64,000 nt of DNA from Cristatella mucedo (Eukaryota > Bryozoa > Phylactolaemata > Cristatellidae). Location: positions 5,769,501-5,833,500 of the forward strand of contig WPIO01000011.1 of assembly GCA_009760855.2 (NCBI GenBank), written 5' to 3'. The notes under the pieces are model-generated. The model ran no database searches and had not been told where the DNA came from. It saw nothing but the letters and a program-made list of their open reading frames with translations. Shown here piece after piece: positions 1-12,659 of this stretch (the stretch's first letter is position 1; every line of letters starts with the position of its first letter). The translations under genes and the position numbers were made by a program.

Positions 1-117
1 AACTTATACTAAGAGGATCTTTACCGCAAATTGATCATGGCTGTAGTTGGGTCAGTAATTTGTGTGCTTTTAAGCTTCCGTAATCTTTCACTTCAAATTC
101 TTGCTCTTTGACTCTTG

Positions 118-387
<270 letters not shown>

Positions 388-690
388 CTCATTTCTATAG
401 TGCCCCCGGAGAACTTAATCTATTTCTAGGCACTACAGATGCTGTATGTGAAGCATTACCAAATGTTTGGTGGTAACATCCGCAAGCAGCAGGCATAGTG
501 TAAGCAGGTATATGCACACGAAGGATGAATCACAAATGTCCACTAAATGTTGTAATAAGCAGGTATGTTTTTAGTTGTTTTTTTTTAATGCCATCGTGTC
601 AGGGGACTTAACGACTTAGTAGTGGGTTCCAGGCTTTTGGAGCATTGGAATGAAAGGTAGGGTCTCCAATGGTTTGAGGATGTATATATG
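388..690 (-). mobile_element. LINE-A 3' end (CR1/L2-like), truncated
   Basis: Reverse complement of the LINE-A 3' end. It has the tail hairpin region (tgcccccggagaacttaatc, then a tctaggcac block), followed by the 3' UTR 'cagcaggcatagtg' motifs and the C-terminal RT coding remnant near 630-680. It is diverged and 5'-truncated. The adjoining microsatellite may have grown out of its 3' tail. Confidence 0.75.
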
Positions 691-698
691 CCTCATAT

Positions 699-735
<37 letters not shown>

Positions 736-3700
736 GAGAGGGAGATGTCAGACATAATACCAAATAATCACCTTGAGTTTTTATTAGCCTTGTTATCACT
801 CGAACTTCAGTAGATATCTGCTACTAACTCTGATAGTAGAGTGGGAAAACTAAAAGGCTGCATAGTATAGGGAGCAGATCGTTTCACATAAAGTTTCAAC
901 TAGAATCTCTTTAAGTGCATGCACCATAAGTTTATAAGTATGACTGATCTCTCATATCCCTACTAATTAAAGCAAGAAAGTCCGTGTGTCATTCGGCAAG
1001 ATAGCGACCAGTACTTCCTGGAGTGACATGCTGCGTCTACAGGCAGTGAGCTTTATAGCTATCTGTATCATATCATAGCTGAGATGGTCTTGGATTCATA
1101 CTGCTGCGGCTCCTGTCGCTCCTGCTCCTGCTGCTCTTGCGTCTGCTACTGCTACTGCCAATACCTTTCCTATGTTTAGCGATATCTACCATAGCCACGT
1201 TGTTGATATTTACTGCATGATCATTTGTGCAGAGTCGGCTTTTTAAAGTGCATTCCACAACCACAAGACGTCTTATTCAGGCCAAACTGTGAGCTCAATG
1301 CGTTTGATTTCAGTAAGGAAATCTGTAGCAGATATTGCTTTCCACTAGCTAGAACTGAAATAATTTTTGTGGCTACTGTCATCAACCATTACGACTGTAC
1401 ACGTGTATTGCTGCTGCATGGAATGTGTTCAAGAGCTCCTGGTGACTGATTTTTCGCTCCAGCTGAAACAGGAAACCAGAAAATCTGTGCACGTGGAGTA
1501 AGCGAATGCACGTGGAGTAAACATGGAGCTGTATGAATACTTATTGCTGGGGATTTAGTCAAAATTAAGACTGCATATTATGTAGTAGCAGCAAAACGTT
1601 TTCAGTGTATCATGTAGATGAAAAATTGACGAAGGCAATGTTTTAATGAATGTAATAATGGCCCTAAAACGAAACAGTTCATTAATTTTTTTCATTTAAA
1701 TTTCAGTAGAATTAAACTAGTGATCTTCCCATTATATTGACTTTATTTGACAGTATATTCTATATTTAAATAGCAGCAACGATTTTTTCTTCCTAGTTTT
1801 AAAGTCTAGAGGCTTGTATCGTGGCTAGCGTGTGTGGCCGACTTTGCCCATTGAGCACATTGAAAATTGTCGATTCATTGAATCCTTAAAATCTGGGAAA
1901 TCTGGGTGCAACATACAAATCTAGGAGCCATTGCCATGCTTTCGAAAGAGTCGACTGTACCGACTGTAACATTTGAGCTTTCCTCTGTTTGTAGCAAGTA
2001 GATTGTAACATGCCTACTTGGATGGTTGCAACATGAGCATGACATTGCATGTGATAAGTGTATGGCTTAGGTAACACTCTGAACTAAGTAGCATGCACCT
2101 TACCTTAAATAATTAAGGTGCAACAAATAAGTAGAAGCAAGACATATATCATATAATTATGAGCATCGGTACATCAGATAGGGAATATCATGCTTGTTGG
2201 TGGGTTTTTAATGGTAGTAGACCTAACTGCATGCTTTCCCTTGCAATCGTTGAGACATTTCTATTTATGGACTCTGTGCACGTATTTGGGTGCTAGATGC
2301 TCGTAGCTTCTTACCTCTCCAGTCTTTTAAAGCGGAGAATTTCTGCGATCCTGTGCTTTTTTCAGTAGCCTAAAAATATTTCCGATTGCGACGATAAATG
2401 CTGCTACGATTCTAGCTGCACTTAAGCCTTGGCATGAAATAGAAGAAAATGTATATATGTGAACTTTGAACATCTATCCTTAAGACTCGAGGTCAAGACG
2501 CTGGCGTTACTTACGGCAAGCTGGTTAAGAAAGAGCGAAAAAAAATATTTGCAATTAAAAAGGGCCAGGACATCTCGTGAAACATATGTAGGCCATCTAT
2601 GGATATGGTTAAGAGACGTTCAACCTTCAGTTACCACTGACCTGTTAACAACTCGTGCCTCTACTTTTTCCTTAGTTTCTCTGGACTTGTCAGCTACTGG
2701 TTAGAACCTCTATTTCTATCAGCTGTTGCAGCAGGCAGTTCTGCAGCCTTCTCTGACGTATCTCTGACCAGTTGCTGCTTGTGAGAAAGCTTCTCCTATC
2801 AGATCCCGGTGGCACTAGATCTAGATTCGTATTTATCAGAACAATGTACTTGGTATACATTTTAAATAATTATTAATACGAAGCCACTAAACAGCACTAG
2901 TATAACTCACACTTTACACCGATTGGATATCTTTCCAATACTTCAACTAACTTAGACCAAGCAGAAGCTGGGCCGAGCAGAGGAAACCTCAGTTCCTACT
3001 TGCGGCGTTGTGTAGAGAGCCAAACTGCTGGAATGCAATAGAAGCCCGATGAAAACTGTTTTAAGTTCAAAGCGGTTTAATTCTGTTAAGTTATAGCATT
3101 TCCATGTTGAATATCAATTATGAGAGTGCACGCTGCAGCTATATAAGCAAATTAAAAACAATTCCCCTCCCGTTTTTGTCTCATCATGGCTGCACCTTTG
3201 TAGTAAGACTACATAAACATTTGAAAATATTTAGATATGATGCTAGGAACATTTAATCTGACCTACGAATCAACCTAGCTGATTATAGGGGTTTATAATT
3301 ACTCTGACCGCTGTCCATAACCCAAACTGTCACATTTCTATTACATTAAATACATTATATACCCGTGCTAGAAACCAATTTCTTGATTTATAATCAAGCA
3401 TAGTTAAGGAGAGTTTGTGCATAACGATGTCATGCTACTTACTGCAACTATATGAACTGGTCATGCGAGGGAATCCATTAACCTGCATTTTATTAGCACC
3501 TGGATTTACATGTAAGTGCCACGTATCCAGAAGCCAGGTCCCTTGATTTATTATAGGCTAGCTTGAGTCATTATCTCCGGTTCAGTGCTCAGCATTTTGC
3601 GAAAACCTTTTTTTGAGTTATTTTATTGAAAAGGTTTAGCCGAGTCATGAGAGAGACCCGATGAAAAAGTGACCAGTAACAACGCATGGCTTCATTAATG

Positions 3701-3892
3701 AGGCTATCCTAGCTGTTGACTCAGTGCCTTTTTCTATGTTTACTGATTTGCTGGCATAGAAGTTAATGCTATTGCCATTCATTTTTGCTCTGCTCAATCA
3801 GATTAAACTACGGGCGAGGGAGCTGCCTAGTTATTAATCGCGTGCCTCGTTTTAAATTGTCAAATGGACACCAATGAATAGTCTTCTTTCAG
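691..3892. other. No gene recognised upstream of SDR-1 exon 4
   Basis: Holds a (TA)n run at 702-731 and otherwise AT-rich unique-looking DNA. I looked for the missing first three exons of SDR-1 (a TGANRGLG exon, a 52-bp exon, an NNAG exon) and saw none, so they probably lie left of the window. The short open frames at 1073-1264, 1225-1449 and 2459-2704 resemble nothing I know. Confidence 0.5.
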
Positions 3893-5318
3893 GGCTTACT
3901 TCCTCTGCTAAAATTGGCAGCAGATATGGGAACGGAACAAGGCCTGTGTGTCAACAGGGCAGCCATCGTCAACATATCTAGCATATTAGGGTCTATAGCC
4001 TCCGTACAAACTGGAACATCATACTTTCCTGTATACCCATATCGAACAGCTAAGGTAAGATGGTAACCATGGGTCACTGATTATATCAGAAACGAAACTA
4101 CACTTCTTGAATGTGTATAATGCTGTTTGACTCGTGAGTGCTCCGTAGAAGACTATGCTCGGATTATTCTCGATCGTCTGTCAACACAATCCTCCTATTA
4201 TTGTCCTATTATTATTATTTATGCTATTGTCCTGTTATTATATATTCCTATATTGTCAGGTACGAAGGCTGAGAGCGATTAGCACAGCTAACCTGGGAAA
4301 ATGCTCTTCCTGACTTCAAAATAAGATGCATTATTTTGACGCACAATTCTGAAACGAGCTTTGTCTGTCGGGACGTTGCAACTGCCACATTACACCACTT
4401 TTCACCGGCGTACGCTGATTTCCCATCAAGCAGGGTATCGACTTATAGGTCCTGTCACTAACTTTCCTCCATTCTCTTGCCAGTAACTCACCTGCTCCTC
4501 TCAGCATTTTTCTGGTCCTTATTAATTGTTCTATGTGTGCTTATGCTTGCTGACACTTCACACGCAAAACCGCTAACCACATTCTTATGCTTACTTTGAA
4601 GCATATTTTTAGTGCCTATAACAAAATAACAACAGTAAGTTCTCTGCAGGCGCTGCACACGTGTAATATCTGCGATTTGGAGTACCTAATCCAATACTTT
4701 CTACTTGTGCTCCGAATTGATCGACTCTTCTAACTCAAGTCGTCGTTTTAACTATGCTTCTAATGAGCCTCAAATCATCTAGGGTGTGCGTTCACTTTCT
4801 CAGCTCGCCAAACTTGGAACTCACCCGCGACTGATATCACAAAATCTCCTGACTTGACCTTGAGAAAAAAATATGCTTAAAAACACCTGTTCCTCACAGC
4901 CTTTTTTGTCTGTCCGTATGAACTTTTCGTTGCATGCAAATTCGTGCTCACACTGCACACATTTCACTAATCGATTGACATGCTTCCATTAAAGCATATG
5001 CAAACGTCTTTAAATAGATCTTATTCTCTTAATGGGCAATGCAAATGTCTTTTTACTAGTATTTTTATCCTTATTTTATTATTACTACCGCAGGCCGGCC
5101 TGACAATGTTGACAAGGCTGATGGGACTTGACCTGAAACAGCATGGCATCCTGGCTCTGGCCATACATCCTGGCTGGGTGCAGACCGACATGGGTGGACC
5201 AATGGCTCCTCTGAAGGTGGATGAAAGTATTTCAAAGATTGTGCACGTCCTTGGCAACGTGACCGTCGAGCAGGCTGGCTTGCATGTGACTTTCGATGGT
5301 GATATATTACCCTGGTAA
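3893..5318 (+). CDS. SDR-1: C-factor/sniffer-like short-chain dehydrogenase, last two exons only
   Basis: Two exons of an NAD(P)-dependent oxidoreductase of the C-factor/sniffer-like SDR group, expected to be a soluble carbonyl-reductase type enzyme (substrate unknown). Exon 4 is 3893-4054 (54 codons), with acceptor AG before GGC and donor AAG|GTAAGA. It starts GLLPLLK and contains VNISSILG with the catalytic Ser, and YRTAK with the catalytic Tyr and Lys. The last exon is 5094-5318 (74 codons plus stop), carrying the family's HPGWVQTD and ending ILPW. The intron (4055-5093) contains a decayed LINE-A copy. The last exon is about three quarters identical by eye to that of SDR-2, so the two are the closer pair. 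Exons 1-3 are not visible in the window. No frameshift is seen in what is present, so I read it as a functional gene cut by the window edge. Confidence 0.88.
4370..4930 (+). mobile_element. Decayed LINE-A 3' region in SDR-1 intron
   Basis: Degenerate matches, in order, to the LINE-A RT C-terminus and 3' UTR: 'gcaactgccacattacaccac' like the region near 18690, a 'tgcttatgcttgctgacac' motif near 4540, and an 'aaaaacacctgttcct' motif near 4880. Order and spacing are partly scrambled, so it may be two overlapping old insertions. Confidence 0.5.
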
Positions 5319-6281
5319 CTGCTTTAATGACTGCCCACTGTGTCGTACTGAGTCGACTTGACGTATGTTATGTTAGCAGTAACCTTTGTTGTACCATTTG
5401 ACGTCGAAAATGAATCGTCATTGAGCATGCTTCTGGCATTGCAATTTAATAATACTGCGATTAGTGCCACTAACTATAGCAATGCAGTTGATGACTATCC
5501 CTTGGCGCATGAACGTCTATGGTGAACATCGATTTAATCGCACAGATTTTTTGCACTTGATCTTCTGCATACAACTTCTGTGTACGTCACTCAAGGCAAC
5601 GAGCAAGCACATTTAGGAAAGATTAACTTATTCACAGGCTAGCAACCCTAAACTAACATACGTAGGAGGAATGAAGGGATGTTTATCGAGAGATGGCACT
5701 CGCATATGTTTCCAATCTGCCAAATAATGCAGCTGCGATCGCCAGACGATAGATGCCAGCTTCATAAACTGGGAATGGAGCTGTTTTTCAAGCCTACTGA
5801 CCGAAGCACTCCACATTTTAGATACCATTTATACTAGTATAGAATATGAATCACTTGCTTTTATGATACTATTAACTGCATTTATTGGCAAGTATCCACC
5901 TGAAGCTTATCACTATCAAGAGTGCACCGCGTTCTCAGTACTAATTTACTTTTCAACTGAGTAGATTAAACAGGAGGAAGCAAACTTCTGACCCAAGTTC
6001 CACACTTTCATCGTTACTCCTTTGCGAGTCTTTAGGCTTCCAATACTTGACCAGTTTTTTTGAACCGTTACCGTTTTGCTAGGCGGCCTTCTTCACTTAA
6101 CATCCGAGTCACTATTTGCTCAGTCAGCACCTTGTCCAACACACTACAAGATGTGGAACTGCAAGGCAGGAGCCAATGTTGGGTCAAAAGATTGCCAGGC
6201 AAAGTCTCCTTATTAGGTGTCATCGCCAGTCTTCCCTAAATCTACCTGGCGACACTGGGGCGATCAGGCTGGACCACAATA
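5319..6281. other. SDR-1 downstream region, nothing recognised
   Basis: This is the 3' UTR and flank of SDR-1. There is no AATAAA close to the stop; an ATTAAA near 5964 is the nearest common variant. No coding signal was seen. Confidence 0.4.
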
Positions 6282-6455
6282 GCTAATAATAATAATGCAC
6301 TTGATGAAGCTTCATCAGAAAACTCAATCTCTTTCTAGGCGCTTTACAATTGCTGGAATGGGAAACGCAATTGAACGGTGAGTAATATCATGCTTGATAA
6401 ACAACATGAATAACACGGTTAGGGGTGACGTGCACAGGTCTTGAAGCTGAACCAC
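6282..6455 (-). mobile_element. LINE-A 3' tail, truncated
   Basis: An (AAT)n run is followed by the reverse-complement LINE-A tail (actcaatctctttctaggcg, then ctttacaattgctgg) and the 3' UTR block 'ggttaggggtgacgtgcac'. 5'-truncated. Confidence 0.8.
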
Positions 6456-7540
6456 AATATTTAGGGAAGCTGGCTAGGTAACCTTGGTCTCTTGGAGCGA
6501 TATGCTAAGAGTACTGTATGCCGACCAACTTCCCCATTGAGCCTTTTCACGACTGGATACTCGGGTCATGGTGAGATACATCCTTGAATTAGTTCTGGCT
6601 ATGCGTTCGCTGGACTCACATGGAGCCTTTGTCATTGTTATGAGTTCCAGTGCATAAATGGCAGAGCGTTGGCCACATACAGATAGTTGTTTTGTACGAG
6701 AGAGTATTCCAGTCAAAAGACATTATTCATTCTGGTGAAAAGGAATAGTTGATTCAAATCAATAAGTCGGATTCCATTAAATTGCCCAATTGATTTCTTA
6801 GAAAAAATAACGATACAGAGTTTCTTGTTTGTGAATCCGCCATTTTCTAAAACCCATTAACAGAGTGATTATTGATAAAAATAGGAACATTACTAGCAGA
6901 TAGCATGCATCAAAGCTAATAGTATCGTCTGTGTATTCGAAAGCATTTTATGAGATCAATATGAGTAAATAATAAACCAAAATCTTTAATCAGGAAGTTA
7001 TCTGTGGAATCCCGACGTAAGATTTATCGAAAGCTCTCGCTTTACTTTTAGGAAAGAAATAGGTTAAAATGCTTAGATAATGAAGGGGAGCAACAGCTTA
7101 AATAATTTCAAGAAATTTCGAATGCCCAAAGTCCACGTCTCTTGCAGTTAGTCCAACAATTAGTAGTTATTTTTCCGATAGCCTGACTGCACATATGTGG
7201 ACTGGGGCTTTAGAAAAAGAAGTCATTTGAACCTCTGCTTTGCGTGTCAGAACACACGTCCCAAGACACTCGCAGACAAACTGCATCACAGGCAAGTGCA
7301 ATGCATTTGGACAGTCCAAAAAATGAGAGCCTCTTCACAGCCATTTCAGCACAGGTTTCGGTAGGTCAAGTAAGCAGCGATTACCGAGAACGCGGTTTAC
7401 ATGCGTGCTGGACGTGTGGCATCAACTCGACCGATAACAAAGATAAAGGTGTAACCGATGAGGTAATCATTAATCCAAGATTTAACAGAAACATGCAACC
7501 AAGAGGAGATTCTGTATACAATATTTTATATAGCTATGCT
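6456..7540. other. Intergenic, nothing recognised
   Basis: AT-rich DNA without a supported gene. The 136-codon frame at 7244-7654 runs into the SINE-1 copy and has no recognisable domain. Confidence 0.4.
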
Positions 7541-7655
7541 ATTTATTTGTATAGCACCCTAAGAGAACTTAAATCTCTTTTCAGGCACTTAACATATGTC
7601 ACGGAGCTCGAGCTCACGACCTCGGCCAACTCTTGGTCGCAGCGAGCACCTTAAA
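7541..7655 (-). mobile_element. SINE-1 copy (tRNA-derived, L2-type tail)
   Basis: Reverse orientation. The tail (atagcaccctaagagaactt) comes first, then the reverse-complement B-box region (gagctcgagctcacgacctc) and part of the A-box side (gcgagcacctta). It matches the copies at 51985, 55033 and 58434. Confidence 0.8.
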
Positions 7656-8167
7656 CTATAGGCAAAACCGGCTTAATAGTTTTTACAACATGTATGTGCA
7701 TATATACATGTATAAAATCAACAATGATGGTACCGCCTATCTCCAAAACTAGCAATCTTTATTAGCAAAGAGGAATTATTAATTTTCAATTAGATCAGAA
7801 TCATTTTAATTGCAACACCTTTACTGGAGGGAAGTGACGGGGCTTGGTAATTTCTAACTCAAAAAGTTTAGACTCAGAACCATGAGCATTTAATTTGAAC
7901 TAGCCCATGGGCATAACAAATTGCTGGAAAAACCAATCAATCATTCTAAACTTTTTAAGATCAAATACCTACATATAACTGTTGCATTACGTAATGCACA
8001 ATTAGCACTCCTAAAGTACTTTGGGAGTGAGCATTGTCGCTAGATATGCAAGCGAGAAAATATTTCACCGCATCTCTGATGCCGCTATTCAAGTGATTGA
8101 ATTTTTGTTACAACCCTAAGGATTGCAGTACCATGACAATATTACTATAGATACCACAAAGGGTATG
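7656..8167. other. Intergenic, nothing recognised
   Basis: AT-rich sequence between two SINEs. No coding or RNA signal seen. Confidence 0.4.
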
Positions 8168-8330
8168 ACGACATGGTGGCACACTAGGTAAGGCGGTTGC
8201 TTTCACGACCGAGGTCGTGGGTTCGATTCCTGCGGTGGGCGATTCTGTATCGCCACTGCAAGCGGTGGTGATTACCATAAAGGCTCTTCTGTCGCTATAC
8301 AAAAAGAGGCTGCTTAATCAGCTAGGATTT
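8168..8330 (+). mobile_element. SINE-2 copy (tRNA-derived)
   Basis: The head resembles a tRNA: A-box-like 'tggcacactaggtaaggcgg' and a B box GGTTCGATTCC. The body follows with two hairpins (GGCGAT...ATCGCC, then CCACTGC...GCGGTGG), then 'aaggctcttctgtcgct'. It is the best-preserved of about eight copies in the window. The pol III boxes and repetition argue for a SINE rather than a working tRNA gene. Confidence 0.85.
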
Positions 8331-8461
8331 ATTTTAAAAATACGCAATTTGAAAAGCGAAATCTAATAAAATGAGTTTTAAATTGAAATTAATGCATTTT
8401 GATGAAATTTTTCTTAAAAACAACAATCGAGGGATAACGAACGAAAGACGACTTTCAATCT

Positions 8462-8704
8462 GCAATAATTGAGTGTCAAGAGAGCTTCGCATCACTACTT
8501 CCGACCACCGCGTTCACCTGCATGTCGGCAGGACGCTCGATCCCGCTTGCCGGCGGTCGGACTCTCAAGCCGGACATGGTGATGGACAACGGCACCGATA
8601 TGGTAATCGTCAATGTGACGGCGCCCTTTGACGGCAGCGAGGATGCCCTCTTAGTGGCCGCCTTGAACACAGCCGGTAAGTGGCCATTGCCTGGTCTTTC
8701 CTAG
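8462..8704 (+). pseudogene. Possible R2/NeSL-type restriction-like endonuclease fragment (non-LTR retroelement relic)
   Basis: An open frame containing RTLKPDMVMDNGTDMVIVN followed by VTAPF and, about 20 residues later, a Lys-Trp. This spacing recalls the restriction-like endonuclease at the C-terminus of R2/NeSL/Hero-class retrotransposons: a K/R-P-D, a 9-14 residue gap, then V-(V/I)-D-V-T, then a downstream K-Y/W. Here the second catalytic Asp would be Asn. The segment is more GC-rich than its AT-rich neighbours, as a recent insertion would be. The rest of such an element (CCHC finger, RT) is not present. A GGTAAG near 8674 could be a chance splice donor. A short host exon is the alternative. 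Confidence 0.4.
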
Positions 8705-11700
8705 CGGCTGGCTACCGGTCGGTGGTGGCGAGGGGCTCTCGGATTTCTCGGTCGCCTAAGAGGTCTTCGCACTAAATCAAAAACATTTGTTGATCCTTTC
8801 ACTCTTGATACCAAATCCAAAATTTTTTTAAGCTTCGGCTACTACTCGTAACGGAATTGCATAATTTAAGGCTCAGTCTGATTACCTGTATGGATGTATT
8901 TTACTCAGCTGTCACTTCGGCCAGATAAACTCATCTTTGTTCCTCACATTGCTTCTCATGCTTGCCTGTGCTCCATTACATGCGTGGTACTAAATAGCGA
9001 TTACTCCAACATGTGGCACTGCCTTGTGGCACTCGTGAAAGCTGGTCTAAATCTCGATACATTTGTGCTCTACCATGCTTATCTTTTAATGATAGTTTGG
9101 ATATCATTAACCCGTGGTTAGTAACTTCTCTTGTAGCGAATTATAAAACACCTAGACAAATATTGTTTTCGAATTGCGTTATAAAAAAGACTTGTCCATT
9201 ATTTTTATCAAAATGAAATACGTAAATTCGTAAAGAATGAAAATTTAGGGAACTGCAAGCTGGACAACACTTTAAGAGAAGCGTAATATATTTGAAAGGT
9301 AATTGTTCAACAATCTGTAGGACTTTGTGCAACACATAGGACTCATACGAGCAGAGAAATTAGATTTCTCATGCTAATTAAGTGATTAGCCACTCTTGAG
9401 TGAGTTACGGGGTGGATATTATTCACGGATCAATCAAATTCAGGAGCAAAGAGTATCCAAAAGAGGACCAAAACGTTCCTAGACTAAAAAACTAGTAGAA
9501 ATTCTTGCCATACATTCGACAATTGATAACTTTTGTTCGACGCACCACCAGTCGACTAACTGGAAATGAATTAGTTGTGGAGATGTAGTGAAAATATATC
9601 ACCGATGAAATTATCCACATCACTAAATTACCCATGACGGGTAGAGAGATCCCTTAGGTGTTGACGCATTACCAATCCAATCTTGTTGTCTCTAAAAAGC
9701 TATAACAAATGTAAACGAAATGCTGAACTTGTTGGAAAGGTGCTATAAATGCTAAACTATCATATGTTTGGAGTAGTTTTTAGATAGGGCTGTTTTACTG
9801 AGGAATTTAAAGCTACAAGTACGGGGGTGAGCGCTTCCAAAGCAACGGCATGCAACAGGTATTTAGTAGAGCCTAAAGTATAGGAATTATTTTGATAACA
9901 ACTTCAATATGATTTTAAAACATCTTCATTTTGAAATGCATTGGATATTATTTATCAGCGCAAAATTAATCAAGAGCAATCAGGTAGCAATATTAACACA
10001 TTACACCACCGATTACAAAATGTAAGTATAAAGTCGTACTAGGAAGAACATTAGAGAAGTTTTGTCATAGATATTAATGAGGGAGTTGAAAAAACCTCTC
10101 AAAATTACGTGTATCTTTCGAAAGTTATCATAGGGAGTTATGTAATAAATTTTGCTGCAACTGTGATTTCAGTGATAATAAAAACTGAGAATTTTTTCTT
10201 GGGAAGTTACATGCCTGTGGTGCTGGTCAATGCTGGTCGATGCTGGTCAATGCTGGTCACAAAATCTGCTTCCAGCGAAATTTATTAGATAAATAAATCA
10301 GCATCACAAGTTTAGTCATGGTAATTCAGTAGTACCTAAGACGCTTGGCGTAAAGGCAGCAGGTGAGCTAAACTTGGCGGAAATATGGAAGGTCATTACA
10401 AGTCACCAACAGTTGAGAATAATTATAGTTCTTTCTTTAATAAAAATAGTAATCTTGGTAAAATTCTAAACTGACACATTACGTGGGAATGTATGCATTG
10501 GTGGCTCTACTTAATAGTTCTTTCAGTGAAGTCGTGTGAGTAAATGTGGTCATTGTACCTTTCCTTTCGTAATTTCTATGATGAAAGAGGTAGCATGCCA
10601 GGATTAGCCGTAGTAATTTGGTAATACTTAAGACAATCAAAAACTATCAAAAAAGAGTGGTTCTACTTGTATGAAATATCTATTATTCCACTCATCTAAT
10701 AGCTATTTAGTGGTCCACTTATTTCCCATGATCGAAATATAAGATACATATCTAAACGCGTATCTTGGATTGGTTGACCTTCTTTCATTGCCCTTGCTAA
10801 GCTCACCATCATTCAATAAGTACGATACTGGAGTTCAAATAGCATTTGGCACTTTTACAATACAATTATTTTGATCGCTTTTAATTGCCAATGTTTGAAC
10901 TTGTTTGGGAATCTTAGTTTCTTTGCTAGTCAAGCGGTGAATGATCTTGGGCAAGCCCTCACTCGTTCTGTATATTAAAATTTTTTTTTTAAGTCGCCCG
11001 CGTTTAATACTTTCTTACTTTTTCTCATAAACTTCTTAGGGTCTCTTGCTGCTTGTGTATGGTTCATACGTTTTACTAAAGCCGCCACCTTCATAGTGCC
11101 TCATATCTTCTTTAATTCCGTTCCATTGGTCTCAATAAGTTTAATGTAGTCTCATGAACTTCACCACCAGGGTCCACCATTATTTTCCTAGGTTGTTTCA
11201 TAAGTCATTCTTGTAAATTTTTAAATGCCCAATGATTTTTGGCGATTGTAGTTTTGATCAATTAGATACTAGTAGCACTTCAAATAAAAACAACAAAATT
11301 TGCTTATACCCTTAAAGTTACAAAATCTCTTTCTGGGACTTTACTTGTGCATGTTTAAGTATTCAGTTTGTTTGTGATTAGTTGTACAATGTAGGCACAT
11401 GCATGCACAAAAAGGACGATTTTATGGACTGAGCACAGAGGCTTGAGGAAGAGTCGAACTTGTAGCTTCTTTTATAAAAATCTTTAAAGTAAAGGATATT
11501 CTGACGTCGTTTGGTAGTGATTAGCTTAGCAGCTGTGGAACTGAACGCACAGTCGGAAACGGATTAGTTTGCTCAGAGGCACAGCTAAATGACGTGAACG
11601 AAAACAGCAGGTGATACAACACAAACTTAATAAATTTAACAAAAATAAATTTAACAAAATTAATAAATGCTTCAGATATGTAGATTTTCTGTAACTATGC

Positions 11701-11741
11701 CCGTTTTCTGTTGCTCATAGGTATTTCTTACCCCGGATAAC
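8705..11741. other. Long AT-rich intergenic stretch, nothing recognised
   Basis: About 3 kb with no supported exon, only a 10-bp minisatellite near 10221. Short open frames at 8894-9335 look random. Confidence 0.45.
10221..10259 (+). repeat. 10-bp minisatellite, four units
   Basis: Four consecutive units of TGCTGGTCAA, with minor variants (one TGCTGGTCGA, last unit ending CAC). Confidence 0.9.
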
Positions 11742-11915
11742 CTAAAAACAAACCTTGGCTGATTTAGCAACCTCGTTTGAATAAAAAACGGCAAAAGAGC
11801 CTTATCGGCCATCACCACCGCTTGCTGTTGGCAATAGAGGATCGCCCAACTGCCCGGGATTCGAACCGACAGCCTCGATCTGTGCGATAGGCAGAGTGGC
11901 AAGCAGACGTAATCA
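11742..11915 (-). mobile_element. SINE-2 copy
   Basis: Reverse orientation. Tail with 'ggcaaaagagccttatcggc', then the body hairpin 'atcaccaccgcttgctgttgg', 'ggatcgccca', and the B box as GGGATTCGAACC. Confidence 0.82.
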
Positions 11916-12659
11916 AATGCGCCAATGAAAAGGTGGATGTGAACTTCGAATATTTCTTCCTGCCTCCAAACTTCGTCTTTTGCCTGACCCCTAGTTACCG
12001 TTCTGCGGTCTCTAGATTTTCTTTACGCTTGGTACAATTGATTAACTAAATCTAGCATCATCAGCTTCCTGCTAGATTCATAAACGATAGTCGGCGGCTC
12101 TCTGTTCGAGACTCGCTGCTTAGCTTAAAGTGATTTGAGAGTCGACCGCTAAGTGAGTCGAAATTAAGGCCGCTCAGTCGCCTACGCGTGTAAGGTGAGA
12201 CAGAAGTCTCACTTGGAAGCACCCGCCTTTATTGGTTGCTAAAAGCCACTCTCGATACTTGAACGGTGGCGCTGTACGCACCTTCAGCGTAATTCCTGAG
12301 CGGTGCTGCCACTATCAATTCATGGCAAAAGACAGGTAAAGGAGAATCGTCCATTTGACGTCAAGGATGGTTACATGCGTCCAGACCCAGCCATACCGTC
12401 TAACCATCCACGTACGACGCTCATGGTAACCGCTGAACTGTTGGACTCGGCGCCTCGGGAGCCAGCAAAGAGCGTCGTGAACTGCCTATTTTTCGACTTT
12501 AGCTTTTAGGTCCCTAATCAAAGATTGCTTCATACCCGACTCCGAGCCATTGTAATCTAGAAACGAATAATTTCTTACCAGTCCTAATCTGGCTGATGTT
12601 GCATGACCGTTTTAATAGGCATTTACACAGTTACACTAAGCGTAGGGGCACCTCGAAGA
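11916..12659. other. Intergenic, nothing recognised
   Basis: No supported gene. A 68-codon frame at 12303-12509 has no recognisable features. GC content begins to rise toward the CpG-rich region upstream of SDR-2. Confidence 0.4.

Noticed and set aside
8168-8245. tRNA gene
   Set aside because: A and B boxes are present, but the same unit recurs about eight times with a long shared 3' body, so it is a SINE head; no cloverleaf with an intact acceptor stem could be drawn.
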